Assembly: GCF_001028135.1 (NCBI RefSeq)
Contig: NZ_LDNM01000030.1
Span: 1-64,000, forward strand
DNA: 64,000 nt
DNA from: Xenorhabdus griffiniae
Lineage (GTDB): Bacteria; Pseudomonadota; Gammaproteobacteria; Enterobacterales; Enterobacteriaceae
Direction of reading: 5' to 3'
Both the position numbers and the translations under genes were made by a program. Positions 24,899 through 37,098 of this stretch are shown piece after piece (the first letter of the stretch is position 1; every line of letters starts with the position of its first letter). The notes under the pieces are model-generated. The model did no database searches. It was not told the DNA's origin and was given only the letters and a program-made list of their open reading frames with translations.

Positions 24899-25924
24899 AT
24901 GGAAAAAAGGAAGTGCGCACTGGTAACCATGAAAGATGTTGCCAAAGTGGCTGGTGTTTCTACTGCAACGGTATCAAGAACATTAATGAATCCTGACAAG
25001 GTTTCTGTCCGTACACGCCAGAAAGTCGAGAATGCGGTGTTGGAAGTGGGTTATTATCCCCACAAACTGGTCAAAAATTTACGGCGTAATGTATCCAGAA
25101 CCATCCTGGTTATTGTGCCTAATATCAGTGATCCTTTCTTTACTGAGGTTATTCGGGGCATTGAAGAAACCGCCACTGAACAGGGTTATCTGGTTCTGAT
25201 TGGTGATTGCAAGCATCAACAGCAACAAGAACATGCGTTTATCAATCTTCTGATCACCAAACGCATTGATGGTATGGTGCTACTGGGTTCCAACATTCCT
25301 TTCGATGTTTCCAAAGAAGAACAGAAAAACCTGCCTCCCATGGTTATGGCCAATGAATTCACGCCAGAACTGGAACTACCCACTGTCCATATTGACAACC
25401 TGACAGCCGCCTTCAATGCCACTCATCATTTGCAAAAACTGGGGCACAAACGCATTGCCTGCATTACCGGGCCGGAAACCATGCCATTGTGCCACTACCG
25501 TTTACAAGGTTACATCCAGGCATTGCGGCGCACAGGAGAAGAAATTCGCGAAGAATATATTATCCGTGGTGATTTCACTCATGAAAACGGAGCAACATTG
25601 GCAGAAACCTTGCTTAACCTGCCAGAGCCTCCAAGCGCTATTTTTTGCCATAGTGATGTCATGGCACTGGGCGCAATGTGGCAAGCTAAAAAAATGGGAT
25701 TAAAATTACCAGAAGATCTCTCTGTTGTCGGTTTCGATAATTTAAATCTGGCTCAATACTGCGAACCCGCCCTAACCACGGTGGAACATCCCCGTTATGA
25801 GATTGGATATCATTCCACTCTGTTATTGCTGGAACAGCTTCAAGGCCGTTTGGTTTTTAAAGGTTCAAAATTATTGGAGGCAGAATTGATCATTCGTGCG
25901 AGTACTTGTTCGCCTAAAAGCTAG
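24899..25924 (+). CDS. cytR: LacI-family repressor of nucleoside catabolism CytR
   Basis: Represses nucleoside uptake and catabolism genes together with CRP; cytidine is the inducer. The product is 341 aa from ATG 24899 (GAGGAG six bases upstream), equal to E. coli CytR; a GTG at 24878 would add seven residues. N-terminal LacI HTH: MKDVAKVAGVSTATVSRTLM (about 11-30). The periplasmic-binding-protein-like effector domain follows, with VMANEFTPELELPTVHIDN and CHSDVMALGAM conserved. ftsN follows, as in E. coli. Confidence 0.94.
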   Translation: MEKRKCALVTMKDVAKVAGVSTATVSRTLMNPDKVSVRTRQKVENAVLEVGYYPHKLVKNLRRNVSRTILVIVPNISDPFFTEVIRGIEETATEQGYLVLIGDCKHQQQQEHAFINLLITKRIDGMVLLGSNIPFDVSKEEQKNLPPMVMANEFTPELELPTVHIDNLTAAFNATHHLQKLGHKRIACITGPETMPLCHYRLQGYIQALRRTGEEIREEYIIRGDFTHENGATLAETLLNLPEPPSAIFCHSDVMALGAMWQAKKMGLKLPEDLSVVGFDNLNLAQYCEPALTTVEHPRYEIGYHSTLLLLEQLQGRLVFKGSKLLEAELIIRASTCSPKS

Positions 25925-25996
25925 GCAAATAACGACAGCTTAAGTAACATTAGTTACCTATCCTTTAATTTTTTAAATAACTCAGTGAATTAAACA

Positions 25997-26824
25997 GTGG
26001 CACAACGAGATTATGTGAGTCGCGGGCGCAGCAATCCCCGTCAGAAAAGTACTGGTAAGAAAAAAAATCAGGCTCAAGGATTACCCAAAACTACATTAGC
26101 CGTTGCCGTGGCCTTAGTGGTCATGTTTATTGGTGGGCTTTATTTCATCGTACACAATAAACAGGAAGAAAATAAGCAGGAAGGAAGTGCACAAAATGCC
26201 TCACAGGCTCATCATCAAACCAAAGGGCACGGCCTGCCACCAAAACCAGAAGAGCGCTGGAGTTACATCAAAGAATTGGAAAATCGCCCTGTTAATGAAT
26301 CGTCCATCCAGGAAAGCGATGCAACAGTAAATAAACCGCTAAACCAACCGCCTCAATTAACGTCTGAACAAAAACAGCTCCTCGAACAAATACAAGCAGA
26401 TATGCGCCAACCGCCTATTTCATTGAAAGAGGTGCCTTATAACAGTGAACCTGTTCCACGTTCACGTGTGTTGATCACCCCTCCGGCGCAGCAGCATACT
26501 GAACAATATTCGCCAGAACAAAAGTCGGCCGCCGTGCCGGAAAAAAAGCCTTCAACGTCTTCGTCTTCCCAAACCAGTACACAGTCTGAGGTAAAAGAGG
26601 CGAAATTGATGCTACAATGCGGTTCTTTCCGCACAATGGAACAGGCAGAATCCGTCCGTGCCAGCCTTGCATTCGCCGGCATTGAGAGTCAGATTACCAC
26701 GAAAGACAACTGGAACCGTGTTGTACTTGGCCCTTATAAAAATAAAGCCAGCGCTGAGAAAATGCGCGAACGGGTCGCAGGTGCTGGCGTACCTGGCTGT
26801 ATTCTCCGCCCTACCGGGGGTTGA
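25997..26824 (+). CDS. ftsN: cell division protein FtsN
   Basis: Late divisome protein that activates septal peptidoglycan synthesis. The product is 275 aa, starting with GTG as in E. coli. Short basic cytoplasmic tail (MAQRDYVSRG), one membrane helix at about 32-52 (LAVAVALVVMFIGGLYFIV), a low-complexity Q/P/S-rich periplasmic linker, and a C-terminal SPOR domain (about 198-273; LMLQCGSFRTMEQAESVRA) that binds denuded glycan. The stop codon is part of the sigma-32 promoter of hslVU. Confidence 0.95.
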   Translation: MAQRDYVSRGRSNPRQKSTGKKKNQAQGLPKTTLAVAVALVVMFIGGLYFIVHNKQEENKQEGSAQNASQAHHQTKGHGLPPKPEERWSYIKELENRPVNESSIQESDATVNKPLNQPPQLTSEQKQLLEQIQADMRQPPISLKEVPYNSEPVPRSRVLITPPAQQHTEQYSPEQKSAAVPEKKPSTSSSSQTSTQSEVKEAKLMLQCGSFRTMEQAESVRASLAFAGIESQITTKDNWNRVVLGPYKNKASAEKMRERVAGAGVPGCILRPTGG

Positions 26825-26847
26825 AAAAGTAGAAAGCCCCCCCATCT
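26820..26847 (+). promoter_or_regulatory. sigma-32 heat-shock promoter of hslVU
   Basis: GTTGAAA (26820-26826), a 13-bp spacer and CCCCATCT (26840-26847) match the RpoH consensus CTTGAAA / CCCCATnT closely. The ftsN stop codon TGA (26822-26824) lies inside the -35 element. hslV starts 114 bp downstream. Confidence 0.85.
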
Positions 26848-26961
26848 TAATCTCTAATAATATACACATGGTGATTTTATCAGCAGTGCGCAAGCAATTG
26901 TGGGATAACAAATTAATGCTCCGTGTGTACCCTTTTCTATTTTGTAACCAGGGGCTAACTC

Positions 26962-27492
26962 GTGACTACAATCGTAAGTGTCCGCCGGAATGGCAAAGTT
27001 GTCATCGGTGGTGATGGACAAGCAACAATGGGTCATACCGTTATGAAAGGCAATGTCCGCAAAGTACGCCGCCTTTACCATGACAAAGTCATCGCGGGTT
27101 TTGCCGGCGGTACTGCCGATGCTTTCACGCTGTTCGAGCTGTTTGAACGGAAACTCGAAATGCATCAAGGGCACCTGACCAAAGCAGCCGTTGAACTCGC
27201 CAAAGACTGGCGAACCGATCGCATGCTACGTAAGCTGGAAGCCCTGCTTGCTGTCGCAGATGAAAATGCTTCTCTGATCATTACAGGCAATGGTGATGTG
27301 ATTCAGCCAGAGAATGACCTTATCGCCATTGGTTCCGGTGGATCATACGCACAGGCGGCTGCCCGCGCGATGCTGGAAACAACCGAACTCGGCGCCAGAG
27401 AAATCGCAGAACGCGCTTTAACTATCGCTGGCGATATCTGCATCTACACCAACCATAATCACAACTTCGAAGAACTGCCTTCGAAAGCGTAA
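26962..27492 (+). CDS. hslV: ATP-dependent protease proteolytic subunit HslV
   Basis: Threonine peptidase core of the HslUV (ClpYQ) protease. The product is 176 aa, starting at GTG 26962. Removal of Met exposes the catalytic Thr in MTTIVSV. Conserved [15 protein letters not shown] (about 17-31), the [10 protein letters not shown] loop (about 44-53) and [13 protein letters not shown] (about 124-136) follow. It lies 11 bp upstream of hslU in a heat-shock operon. Confidence 0.97.
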   Translation: MTTIVSVRRNGKVVIGGDGQATMGHTVMKGNVRKVRRLYHDKVIAGFAGGTADAFTLFELFERKLEMHQGHLTKAAVELAKDWRTDRMLRKLEALLAVADENASLIITGNGDVIQPENDLIAIGSGGSYAQAAARAMLETTELGAREIAERALTIAGDICIYTNHNHNFEELPSKA

Positions 27493-27503
27493 GGATAGAT
27501 AGT

Positions 27504-28835
27504 ATGTCTGAAATGACTCCTCGCGAAATTGTCAGCGAATTAAATAATCATATTATCGGTCAGGATAAAGCAAAACGTGCCGTTGCTATTGCCCTGCGTA
27601 ACCGCTGGCGTCGCATGCAGTTAGATGAATCACTGCGTTATGAAGTCACACCAAAAAATATTTTGATGATAGGCCCGACCGGTGTCGGTAAGACCGAGAT
27701 TGCCCGTCGTCTGGCAAAACTGGCCAACGCCCCCTTTATCAAAGTTGAAGCAACTAAGTTCACTGAAGTGGGTTATGTCGGTAAAGAAGTCGACTCAATC
27801 ATTCGAGATCTGACTGACGCGGCTGTCAAAATGGTGCGCCTGCAATCCATTGAGAAAAACCGCTATCGTGCAGAAGAATTGGCCGAAGAGCGCATTCTGG
27901 ATGTCCTGCTGCCTCCGGCCAAAAATAACTGGGGACAGACTGAAACTCAGGCTGAACCGTCTTCAACCCGTCAGACCTTCCGCAAAAAATTACGTGAAGG
28001 CCAGTTAGACGATAAAGAAGTTGAAATCGAAGTTTCAGCCGCTCCGGTTGGTGTTGAAATCATGGCCCCGCCGGGTATGGAAGAGATGACGAATCAGTTA
28101 CAATCCATGTTCCAAAATCTGGCAGGCCAGCGTCAAAAAAATCGTAAGATGAAAATCAAAGACGCATTCAAACTGCTGATCGAAGAAGAAGCCGCGAAAC
28201 TGGTCAACCCTGAAGAATTGAAACAACAGGCCATTGATGCAGTTGAACAACATGGCATCGTTTTTATTGATGAGATCGATAAAATTTGTAAACGTGGTCA
28301 AACTTCTGGCCCGGATGTTTCCCGTGAAGGTGTTCAGCGCGATCTGCTGCCACTTGTCGAAGGTTGCACCGTTTCCACTAAACACGGCATGGTCAAAACG
28401 GATCACATCCTGTTTATCGCTTCCGGCGCATTTCAGGTTGCCAGCCCTTCTGATCTGATCCCAGAGCTTCAGGGCCGCTTACCAATCCGTGTTGAGTTGC
28501 AAGCTCTGACCACCGAAGACTTTGAGCGTATTCTGACTGAGCCTAATGCTTCGCTCACTGAACAGTACAAGGCCCTGATGGCAACGGAAGGCATGGGCAT
28601 TGAATTCACGGCTGACGGTATCCGTAAAATTGCGGAAGCAGCATGGCAAGTCAATGAAACCACTGAAAACATCGGTGCCCGTCGTTTGCACACCGTGCTT
28701 GAACGTATGATGGAAGACATCTCTTTCAACGCCAGCGAACGTCAAGGACAATCCGTCGAAATCAATGCCGGTTACGTCAAAGAGCATCTGGATGAACTGG
28801 TTGCAGATGAAGATTTGAGTCGGTTTATTTTATAA
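27504..28835 (+). CDS. hslU: HslUV protease ATPase subunit HslU
   Basis: AAA+ unfoldase that feeds substrates to HslV. The product is 443 aa, the standard length. Walker [13 protein letters not shown] (about 57-68), the pore-loop GYVG (about 90-93), an inserted I-domain (about 110-240), Walker [10 protein letters not shown] (about 252-260), and a C-terminal EDLSRFIL tail that docks into HslV pockets. It ends 48 bp before a strong terminator. Confidence 0.97.
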   Translation: MSEMTPREIVSELNNHIIGQDKAKRAVAIALRNRWRRMQLDESLRYEVTPKNILMIGPTGVGKTEIARRLAKLANAPFIKVEATKFTEVGYVGKEVDSIIRDLTDAAVKMVRLQSIEKNRYRAEELAEERILDVLLPPAKNNWGQTETQAEPSSTRQTFRKKLREGQLDDKEVEIEVSAAPVGVEIMAPPGMEEMTNQLQSMFQNLAGQRQKNRKMKIKDAFKLLIEEEAAKLVNPEELKQQAIDAVEQHGIVFIDEIDKICKRGQTSGPDVSREGVQRDLLPLVEGCTVSTKHGMVKTDHILFIASGAFQVASPSDLIPELQGRLPIRVELQALTTEDFERILTEPNASLTEQYKALMATEGMGIEFTADGIRKIAEAAWQVNETTENIGARRLHTVLERMMEDISFNASERQGQSVEINAGYVKEHLDELVADEDLSRFIL

Positions 28836-28883
28836 TCAGTCATATTATTGGTTTGATTAGCGCCAATAATTCGCCGGACTTAT

Positions 28884-28916
28884 GCAAAATGGGAGGCTTT
28901 TAGCCTCCCATTTTGC
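28884..28916. terminator. hslVU terminator
   Basis: A 14-bp perfect stem (GCAAAATGGGAGGC and its complement) with a 5-nt loop; the T-rich side of the stem lies on the plus strand. Confidence 0.85.
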
Positions 28917-28971
28917 GATTTTCGATGGTATAAAATTTATTACATCAATCATAATGACAAACAGTGACAAT

Positions 28972-29889
28972 ATGAGCTTAACAACGTCTATCAGTCAGAT
29001 GCAGGCATGGCTGGAAAGTTTACGCCCTAAAACGCTCCCACTGGCCGTTGCTGCCGTCATAACGGGTTCAGCCCTTGCATCATGGACAGGACATTTCAAA
29101 TGGCCTGTCGCATTACTGGCTTTATTCACTGCGGCCCTGCTGCAAATTCTTTCTAACCTCGCCAACGATTATGGTGACGTCACCAAAGGCAGTGACACAG
29201 AAAATCGCATTGGTCCAAGTCGCGGTATGCAAAAAGGCCTGATTACCGCAAAGCAGATGAAAAGTGCATTGAAGCTCACTGTACTACTCTCTTGTTTATC
29301 AGGAAGTTCCTTGATTGCTGTAGCTTGCAATAACCCAAACGACATTATCGGATTCTTGATCCTGGGATTACTGGCGATTGTCGCTGCTATCACTTATACA
29401 GTGGGTACGCGTCCTTATGGTTATCTGGGGCTGGGAGACATTTCTGTCCTGATTTTTTTTGGCTACTTGAGCGTTCTTGGCACTTACTATCTGCAATCCG
29501 GTACTTTTTCCATAAGCACCGTTTTGCCCGCAACGGCCAGTGGCTTACTTTCCGTGGCCGTCTTGAACATTAATAACCTACGCGATATCGAAAATGACCG
29601 CCAAAACGGCAAAAATACGCTGGCTGTCCGGTTAGGCGGAAAAAAGGCTCGCTATTACCATGCAGCCGTTCTGCTAACTGCCATGCTCTGCCTTATCACC
29701 TTCACGCTTCTATACCTGAATAATTGGTTTAATTGGTTATTCCTGCTCGCTTTTCCTATGCTGTTAAAACATATGATACAAGTGCTGCGTGATCCAACCG
29801 CTGAAGGTATGCGTCCCAGATTGGTACAAATGGTCAAAGCAGCATTATTGACCAATATTCTGTTTTCCATTGGATTGGTACTGAATTAA
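28972..29889 (+). CDS. menA: 1,4-dihydroxy-2-naphthoate octaprenyltransferase
   Basis: UbiA-family inner-membrane prenyltransferase of menaquinone synthesis. The product is 305 aa from ATG 28972, which best matches the E. coli N-terminus; in-frame starts at 28954 and 28882 are less likely, and the latter would overlap the hslU terminator. About eight to nine TM helices. The two Asp-rich motifs are NDYGDVTKGSDTENR (about 64-78) and NNLRDIENDRQNGKNT (about 200-215). The start choice is moderately sure. Confidence 0.93.
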   Translation: MSLTTSISQMQAWLESLRPKTLPLAVAAVITGSALASWTGHFKWPVALLALFTAALLQILSNLANDYGDVTKGSDTENRIGPSRGMQKGLITAKQMKSALKLTVLLSCLSGSSLIAVACNNPNDIIGFLILGLLAIVAAITYTVGTRPYGYLGLGDISVLIFFGYLSVLGTYYLQSGTFSISTVLPATASGLLSVAVLNINNLRDIENDRQNGKNTLAVRLGGKKARYYHAAVLLTAMLCLITFTLLYLNNWFNWLFLLAFPMLLKHMIQVLRDPTAEGMRPRLVQMVKAALLTNILFSIGLVLN

Positions 29890-29997
29890 GCGGGTAAGCA
29901 TCGATTTTACCCATAGGTTTCAAGATTGATGGTTTTGCCAACACTGGCGTTAAAAGGATATACTGTTCGTTCCTTGCATAAACCAGACGTAAATCCC

Positions 29998-30495
29998 ATG
30001 AAATATGATACTTCCGAACTTTGTGATATCTATCAAGAAGATATAAATGTGGTAGAGCCAATCTTCACCAACTTTGGTGGGCGGACTTCATTTGGTGGTC
30101 AGATCATCACAGTGAAATGTTTTGAGGACAATGGCCTCCTTTATGATTTACTTGAAGAAAACGGCCATGGCCGCATTTTGCTCGTTGATGGTGGTGGATC
30201 AGTACGCAAGGCACTCGTTGATGCAGAACTGGCTCAACTCGCCGTCAATAATGAGTGGGAAGGCATTGTCGTCTATGGCGCAGTGCGTCAAGTCGATTAC
30301 CTCGCAGAACTTGATATTGGAATTCAGGCAATGGCTGCTATTCCTGCTGGCTCCAATAGCGAAGGGGGGGGAGAAAGTGATATCAGGGTGAATTTTGGTG
30401 GCGTCACATTCTTCTCTGGTGACTATCTCTACGCCGATAATACCGGCATTGTCTTATCAGATTTCCCTCTGGAGATTGATGAAGAGCTAAGTTAA
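29998..30495 (+). CDS. rraA: ribonuclease E activity regulator RraA
   Basis: Binds RNase E and modulates mRNA decay. The product is 165 aa from ATG 29998, near the E. coli length; upstream in-frame Met codons have no family support. The swivelling-domain fold with [24 protein letters not shown] and [15 protein letters not shown] is conserved. An acidic C-terminus (EIDEELS) follows. The menA-rraA order is as in E. coli. Confidence 0.95.
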   Translation: MKYDTSELCDIYQEDINVVEPIFTNFGGRTSFGGQIITVKCFEDNGLLYDLLEENGHGRILLVDGGGSVRKALVDAELAQLAVNNEWEGIVVYGAVRQVDYLAELDIGIQAMAAIPAGSNSEGGGESDIRVNFGGVTFFSGDYLYADNTGIVLSDFPLEIDEELS

Positions 30496-30504
30496 AGGGT
30501 ATAT

Positions 30505-30531
30505 AAAAAGGGCGCAATTATCGCCCTTTTT
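30505..30531. terminator. rraA/zapB bidirectional terminator
   Basis: AAAAAGGGCG / CGCCCTTTTT with a 7-nt loop between convergent rraA and zapB; usable in both directions. Confidence 0.9.
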
Positions 30532-30551
30532 CAGCTAATCCATTGGATACC

Positions 30552-30794
30552 TTATTGTACATCTTCCATCTTACCCAACAGAGTGCGTAAGCGTTCTTGC
30601 CATGCCGATTGTTCTTGTTTGAGCTGCTCATTTTCACGTACCAGAGCATCACGGCTATCTGCCATATTCTGGACATCCTGAGATAAGACTGCATTCTTTT
30701 CTTTTAATTCTTCAATTTCCATTTGCAGCAAAGTGATGGTATCAATCGCCTGCTGAACTTTAGATTCTAGCTTCTCAAAAACTTCAAATGACAT
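30552..30794 (-). CDS. zapB: cell division protein ZapB
   Basis: Coiled-coil protein that links the Z-ring (via ZapA) to the Ter macrodomain (via MatP). The product is 80 aa and almost wholly a parallel coiled coil with heptads throughout ([20 protein letters not shown]). It ends [14 protein letters not shown]. The start [10 protein letters not shown] aligns with E. coli. Divergent from glpF. Confidence 0.96.
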   Translation of the reverse strand: MSFEVFEKLESKVQQAIDTITLLQMEIEELKEKNAVLSQDVQNMADSRDALVRENEQLKQEQSAWQERLRTLLGKMEDVQ

Positions 30795-31120
30795 TCTGGG
30801 GCCCCTCTTGTAAGCAATGTTATTGATTGTATTTAGCCTATTGACGTCTGTCTAGTTTCATCCTTGCAATGTGCGGCATAACGCGAAATATAACGACCAA
30901 ACCCAAATGTCTGTAAGATCACATTTCCAGGCTCAATAAAACTGCAAATAAATGCGAATTCGCTCATTTTGTTGACGCAACACGCAGATTTCAATTTCGC
31001 TATTTCTCGTTTACGCGCATTAACGATAAATTCACAGGCACCTTTCTCTTAATACATAAAAAAGGACTCATAATTAATCACTCTCCCCCTGTACTTTGTT
31101 ATTGGATATAGGATATAGAA
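30795..31120 (+). promoter_or_regulatory. zapB/glpF divergent control region with CRP site
   Basis: 326 bp without a gene. 30905-30926 matches 17 of 22 positions of the CRP consensus, with a perfect TCACA half-site, and is oriented for glpFK activation. A dyad GCGAATTCGC (30954-30963) flanked by AAATG and CATTT could be a GlpR operator, but the match is weak. E. coli glpFK is controlled by both CRP and GlpR. Confidence 0.65.
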
Positions 31121-33467
<2,347 letters not shown>

Positions 33468-33486
33468 CCGCGAAATATAGCCAATT

Positions 33487-33534
33487 AAAGGCTCCGGCAT
33501 TCTGACATTTTATGTACTTTGCCAGGGCCTTTTT
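33487..33534 (+). terminator. glpK terminator
   Basis: AAAGGC...GGCA pairs imperfectly with TGCC...GCCTTT, followed by T residues. The loop is long. Located between convergent glpK and emrD. Confidence 0.6.
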
Positions 33535-33556
33535 AAAACACCGTGGTTTATCCATT

Positions 33557-34744
33557 TTACAAAATCGTATGTTTCTGACTCTGGAACTGCTGGGAAACGG
33601 GCAGCCAACAAAATAGGATCAGCAATGACATGGAAAACATCAACATCCCAACACTAAATTGGCTATTTTGCGGTAGCATCGCCGACAGCCACGTTGCCAT
33701 ACCTGAACCTACATTTTGCAATCCCCCGACCAAAGCACCTGCGGCTCCTGCCAGATAAGGGAAGGGTTCCATCGCTCCCGTCGTCGCCAGTGGGAACAAC
33801 ATACCTGCACCAAAAAAGAATAATGCGGCCGGTATCAACAAAGTCCAGATATTCATGATGCCAAACCAACCGGGCAACCACATCAAGATCCCCGCCAGCA
33901 AGCAACAGCTCACAGAGCGCCACATCAGCCGATAAAATGTTTTCCCTTCACGCCCCGCATACCATGCCCCAAAAAACGCTGCCGGAATTGGCAGAATAAA
34001 CAAAATACTGACTGTTAGGCTATCCAATCCCAAAACAGCGCCCATCAACACACCGCTACTGGCTTCAAAAACGGCAATCCCAGCCAACCCTCCCACCAAC
34101 ATGATCAGGTAAGAGACAAAAGAACCCTGCGAGAGTAATTGGTGGAAAGAGATCAGCATCGTGCTATGTGCAGTCCCTGTGGGACGCGTCTCCGGTAAAT
34201 GCCGGACCAGTAAGAAGGCAACAACAGCCCCTAGCATCAATAGAAACAAGTAACAGGAGCGCCAACCAAAATAGTAGGCAACCATCCCACCAATCATGGG
34301 AGCGACCAGAGGGCTAACCAATATAGCCATATTCAGCAAGCTATTGGCATAACGCAACGTCAGTCCAGTATATAAATCTCGCGGCATGGTACGCACCATC
34401 ACACCTGCGACCCCGGTGCCCAATCCCTGTAATGCACTCGCAATCACCAGTACCAACAAGTTTGGAGCAAAAAAAGCACATATTGTCGCCACCAAATAAA
34501 TCGACATGCCCACCAAAATCACAGGACGGCGTCCCACCTTGTCAGATAGTGGCCCATAAAAAAGTTGTGAAAACCCGTAAGAAAACAGGTATGCCGCCAT
34601 TACCTGCTGAACTTCTCCCGCAGGCTTATTAAGATCACTTGCCATATCAGCAATAACTGGCACGTAGATTGTTTGCGTCATCTGCCCTACAGCGGCCAGG
34701 GCAATTAACATCAACAATAAATTAAAGTGTTCTATTTTTCTCAT
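33557..34744 (-). CDS. emrD: MFS multidrug efflux transporter EmrD
   Basis: Proton-coupled drug/H+ antiporter of the DHA1 group in the inner membrane. The product is 395 aa (E. coli EmrD 394) with 12 TM helices. MFS motif A between TM2 and TM3 reads GPLSDKVGRRPVILVG (about 64-79). GALVGGLQNVGSG and FFFGAGMLFPLATTGAMEPFP are near-identical to EmrD. It occupies the place where E. coli carries glpX. The substrate cannot be read from sequence. Confidence 0.9.
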   Translation of the reverse strand: MRKIEHFNLLLMLIALAAVGQMTQTIYVPVIADMASDLNKPAGEVQQVMAAYLFSYGFSQLFYGPLSDKVGRRPVILVGMSIYLVATICAFFAPNLLVLVIASALQGLGTGVAGVMVRTMPRDLYTGLTLRYANSLLNMAILVSPLVAPMIGGMVAYYFGWRSCYLFLLMLGAVVAFLLVRHLPETRPTGTAHSTMLISFHQLLSQGSFVSYLIMLVGGLAGIAVFEASSGVLMGAVLGLDSLTVSILFILPIPAAFFGAWYAGREGKTFYRLMWRSVSCCLLAGILMWLPGWFGIMNIWTLLIPAALFFFGAGMLFPLATTGAMEPFPYLAGAAGALVGGLQNVGSGMATWLSAMLPQNSQFSVGMLMFSMSLLILFCWLPVSQQFQSQKHTIL

Positions 34745-35092
34745 CGCGCTTTATTCAATCACCCATTGAAAACAATAACCCATAAAGCAATCACTCATTG
34801 CAAACAGCCGTAGTGAACCCCCAAGCTCTTAATAAAGAACCTGATGAATTGACTTCATTAGATATGATCCTCTTGGTAAATCTATATTTTTTCTTTGCAG
34901 TATACAATTTTACACGAAGAAAAAATTACAGATATATTATCTGGATATGTCAATAAAAATGTACATATCAAACCATAAAATTGGCAAAAATCCAGTTAAT
35001 CGAACTGTAACACGTAATCGATAATGCTATCTCAAGTAATCACGTAGAATCGTTACAAAAAATCATCAATTCGTGTAGAGAGGTTAATCGTA
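34745..35092. other. emrD/fpr divergent intergenic region
   Basis: 348 bp of AT-rich DNA. A TAGAAT at 35045-35050 could be the fpr -10. There is no good -35, which would suit an activator-dependent (SoxS-type) promoter, but I see no clear SoxS box. No small gene, repeat or RNA is visible. Confidence 0.4.
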
Positions 35093-35839
35093 ATGGCAAA
35101 TTGGGTTACAGGAAAAGTTACTGACATAACCAACTGGACAGATTCGCTTTTCAGCATCAACGTTCATGCACCAATAGAAAAATTCACCGCCGGGCAATTT
35201 GCAAAACTTGCACTGGAAGTTGAAGGAGAGCGCATCCAACGGGCTTACTCTTACGTCAACGCTCCCGATGACAATAATCTGGAATTTTATTTGGTGTCCG
35301 TGCCTGAAGGAAAACTCAGCTCCCGATTAGCTGCACTAAAAACCGGTGATGAATTGCTGGTAACAGAGCAAGCGGCGGGTTTTTTTGTTCTTGATGAAAT
35401 CCCCGACTGCCAAACTCTCTGGATGCTTTCCACCGGAACCGCCATTGGGCCTTATCTTTCCATTCTCCAGCAAGGAACGGATCTGGAACGATTCGAAAAT
35501 ATCGTTTTGGTTCATGCCGCCAGATGGGGAACGGGTTTAAGTTATTTACCTATGATGCAGGAATTAGAGAAAAAATTTCAGGGTAAGCTGCGAATACAGA
35601 CCATCGTCAGCCGGGAAAAATGGCCTGATTCATGCGTGGGCAGAATTCCGGCATTAATTGAAAATGGCGAATTGGAATCGGCTGTCGGCTTACCCATTCA
35701 GGCAGAAAACAGCCATGTCATGCTGTGCGGGAATCCCCAGATGGTCAGGGATACCCAACAACTATTAAAAGAGCAGCGTAATATGGCAAAACATCTGCGC
35801 CGTAAACCCGGCCATATCACCAGCGAGCAATACTGGTAA
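35093..35839 (+). CDS. fpr: ferredoxin/flavodoxin-NADP+ reductase
   Basis: FAD enzyme moving electrons between NADPH and flavodoxin or ferredoxin. The product is 248 aa. The FAD-binding beta-barrel carries RAYSYVNAP (about 50-58). The NADP domain follows, with STGTAIGPYLSIL (about 116-128) and the C-terminal aromatic tryptophan of this class. Start ATG 35093 is preceded by GAGAGG. It is directly abutted by convergent yiiR, with no base between the stop codons. Confidence 0.95.
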   Translation: MANWVTGKVTDITNWTDSLFSINVHAPIEKFTAGQFAKLALEVEGERIQRAYSYVNAPDDNNLEFYLVSVPEGKLSSRLAALKTGDELLVTEQAAGFFVLDEIPDCQTLWMLSTGTAIGPYLSILQQGTDLERFENIVLVHAARWGTGLSYLPMMQELEKKFQGKLRIQTIVSREKWPDSCVGRIPALIENGELESAVGLPIQAENSHVMLCGNPQMVRDTQQLLKEQRNMAKHLRRKPGHITSEQYW

Positions 35840-36274
35840 TCAGTTTTCCTTGGCAGAAATATAATCAACCGTTTCTGCCATCTCACCAAAACGATTGGTG
35901 CCTTCCGTACCACGGAATACACCACAATCTAATATCATCATGACAAAAATCAGTGTCGGGACAAAACGACCAATTCCCCACTGCCATATTGGTGCCATTG
36001 CACTCCAGTCCAGCGACAGCAATACCCAGGCCAGTGCAATTAACAACACCCAGCCACCACGTTTATTCCGGTCATGCAGGCGTTTCGAAAAAATCGCCGT
36101 GGTCGGATACCATAGCAAAGCAACCCCAACCGCTGCATAATTCATGGGGAGAACATTCATTCCATGCAGTGTCAGGAGTATAAAGATCAAGGCGAAACAA
36201 ATTCCGATACCGATCCAAAACTCTCGTCGTCCAATTCGGCCTTTGAATGAAAATCCCCATTGTTGTAATGTCAT
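35840..36274 (-). CDS. yiiR: DUF805 family inner-membrane protein YiiR
   Basis: Uncharacterised membrane protein of 144 aa from ATG 36274; the frame is open to 36427, but the start TLQQWGFSFKGRIGRREFW is the classic DUF805 beginning. Four hydrophobic segments. KRLHDRNKRGGW (about 64-75) and GRFVPTLIFVMMILD match E. coli YiiR. Its start region is divergent from yiiQ, with the ATG codons 58 bp apart. Confidence 0.88.
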   Translation of the reverse strand: MTLQQWGFSFKGRIGRREFWIGIGICFALIFILLTLHGMNVLPMNYAAVGVALLWYPTTAIFSKRLHDRNKRGGWVLLIALAWVLLSLDWSAMAPIWQWGIGRFVPTLIFVMMILDCGVFRGTEGTNRFGEMAETVDYISAKEN

Positions 36275-36332
36275 GTACTCTTTTCCAATTGTGGATGCTG
36301 TTTTTCCAGGATTTAACTCAGTGAGTAATAAG

Positions 36333-36953
36333 ATGAAAACAGGCATGAATAAATTTCTGATGGCCATATTAATCGTTTTTGGCATCGGTTTGCCATTATC
36401 AGCCTCTGCCGATAAGCTTTCTGTCACACCAGAAATAAACTCACCGTTAGTCTACCTGCTGCCGGATTCCCCGACTTTCGAAGAAACCATCCCTGCCTTT
36501 CGGGAAAAATATAACAAAAGACACCCCGACATTCCCTTGTACGAATATCGGGTGATTGCAAGCAAAGATATTTCTCAGCCTTTTATCCGCGCCGCCAGTA
36601 AAATCAATGACAATATTTACTCTTCAGCGGTACTGGAACGAGGCAGCGAAAAGATTAAAAGCCTGCAACTTACCTTGCTGCCATCACAAAGTGAACAACA
36701 AAATGAACGAAACCGTATACTGGCAAAACAATATATCACGGCCCTGATCAGCCAATTCGAACCGACGCTTTCCGCTGAACAATCTCGGTTTCAATTGGAA
36801 AGGCTATTGCGGGCAGCAGAAAACCGCCCGGCTTTCAGTCAAAAAATGGGAGCAATGCGCTATATCATCGTAAACAGCCACGAAAATATAATGACCTTCG
36901 CAATTGAACCGATTAAGCTATCGTTATCTGACACAGCAGCAAATGAAAATTAG
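36333..36953 (+). CDS. yiiQ: DUF1454 family periplasmic protein YiiQ
   Basis: Uncharacterised exported protein of 206 aa from ATG 36333 (ATG 36345 is an alternative). Cleavable signal peptide at about residues 5-26 (MNKFLMAILIVFGIGLPLSA). The body has RAASKINDNIYSSAVLERG and the C-terminal TFAIEPIKLSLS of E. coli YiiQ. Long in-frame extension upstream of the chosen start overlaps yiiR and has no support. Between yiiR and tpiA, as in E. coli. Confidence 0.85.
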   Translation: MKTGMNKFLMAILIVFGIGLPLSASADKLSVTPEINSPLVYLLPDSPTFEETIPAFREKYNKRHPDIPLYEYRVIASKDISQPFIRAASKINDNIYSSAVLERGSEKIKSLQLTLLPSQSEQQNERNRILAKQYITALISQFEPTLSAEQSRFQLERLLRAAENRPAFSQKMGAMRYIIVNSHENIMTFAIEPIKLSLSDTAANEN

Positions 36954-37098
36954 TGACACAGCGCAGAGCTATTCGCGTTGATGATCTTTATACTGTCGGG
37001 ATTCCGCTTACAGGGGAATGACATCACCATAATGTCATCCAAAGAACGAGTATTCATTCATTTCGCAATTTGATTATTTTCTGGTTGGAGGGAAAAAT

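Noticed and set aside
35895-36183. Plus-strand open frames of 76-81 codons opposite yiiR
   Set aside because: Antisense to a DUF805 gene with clear motifs; no ribosome-binding site or homology.
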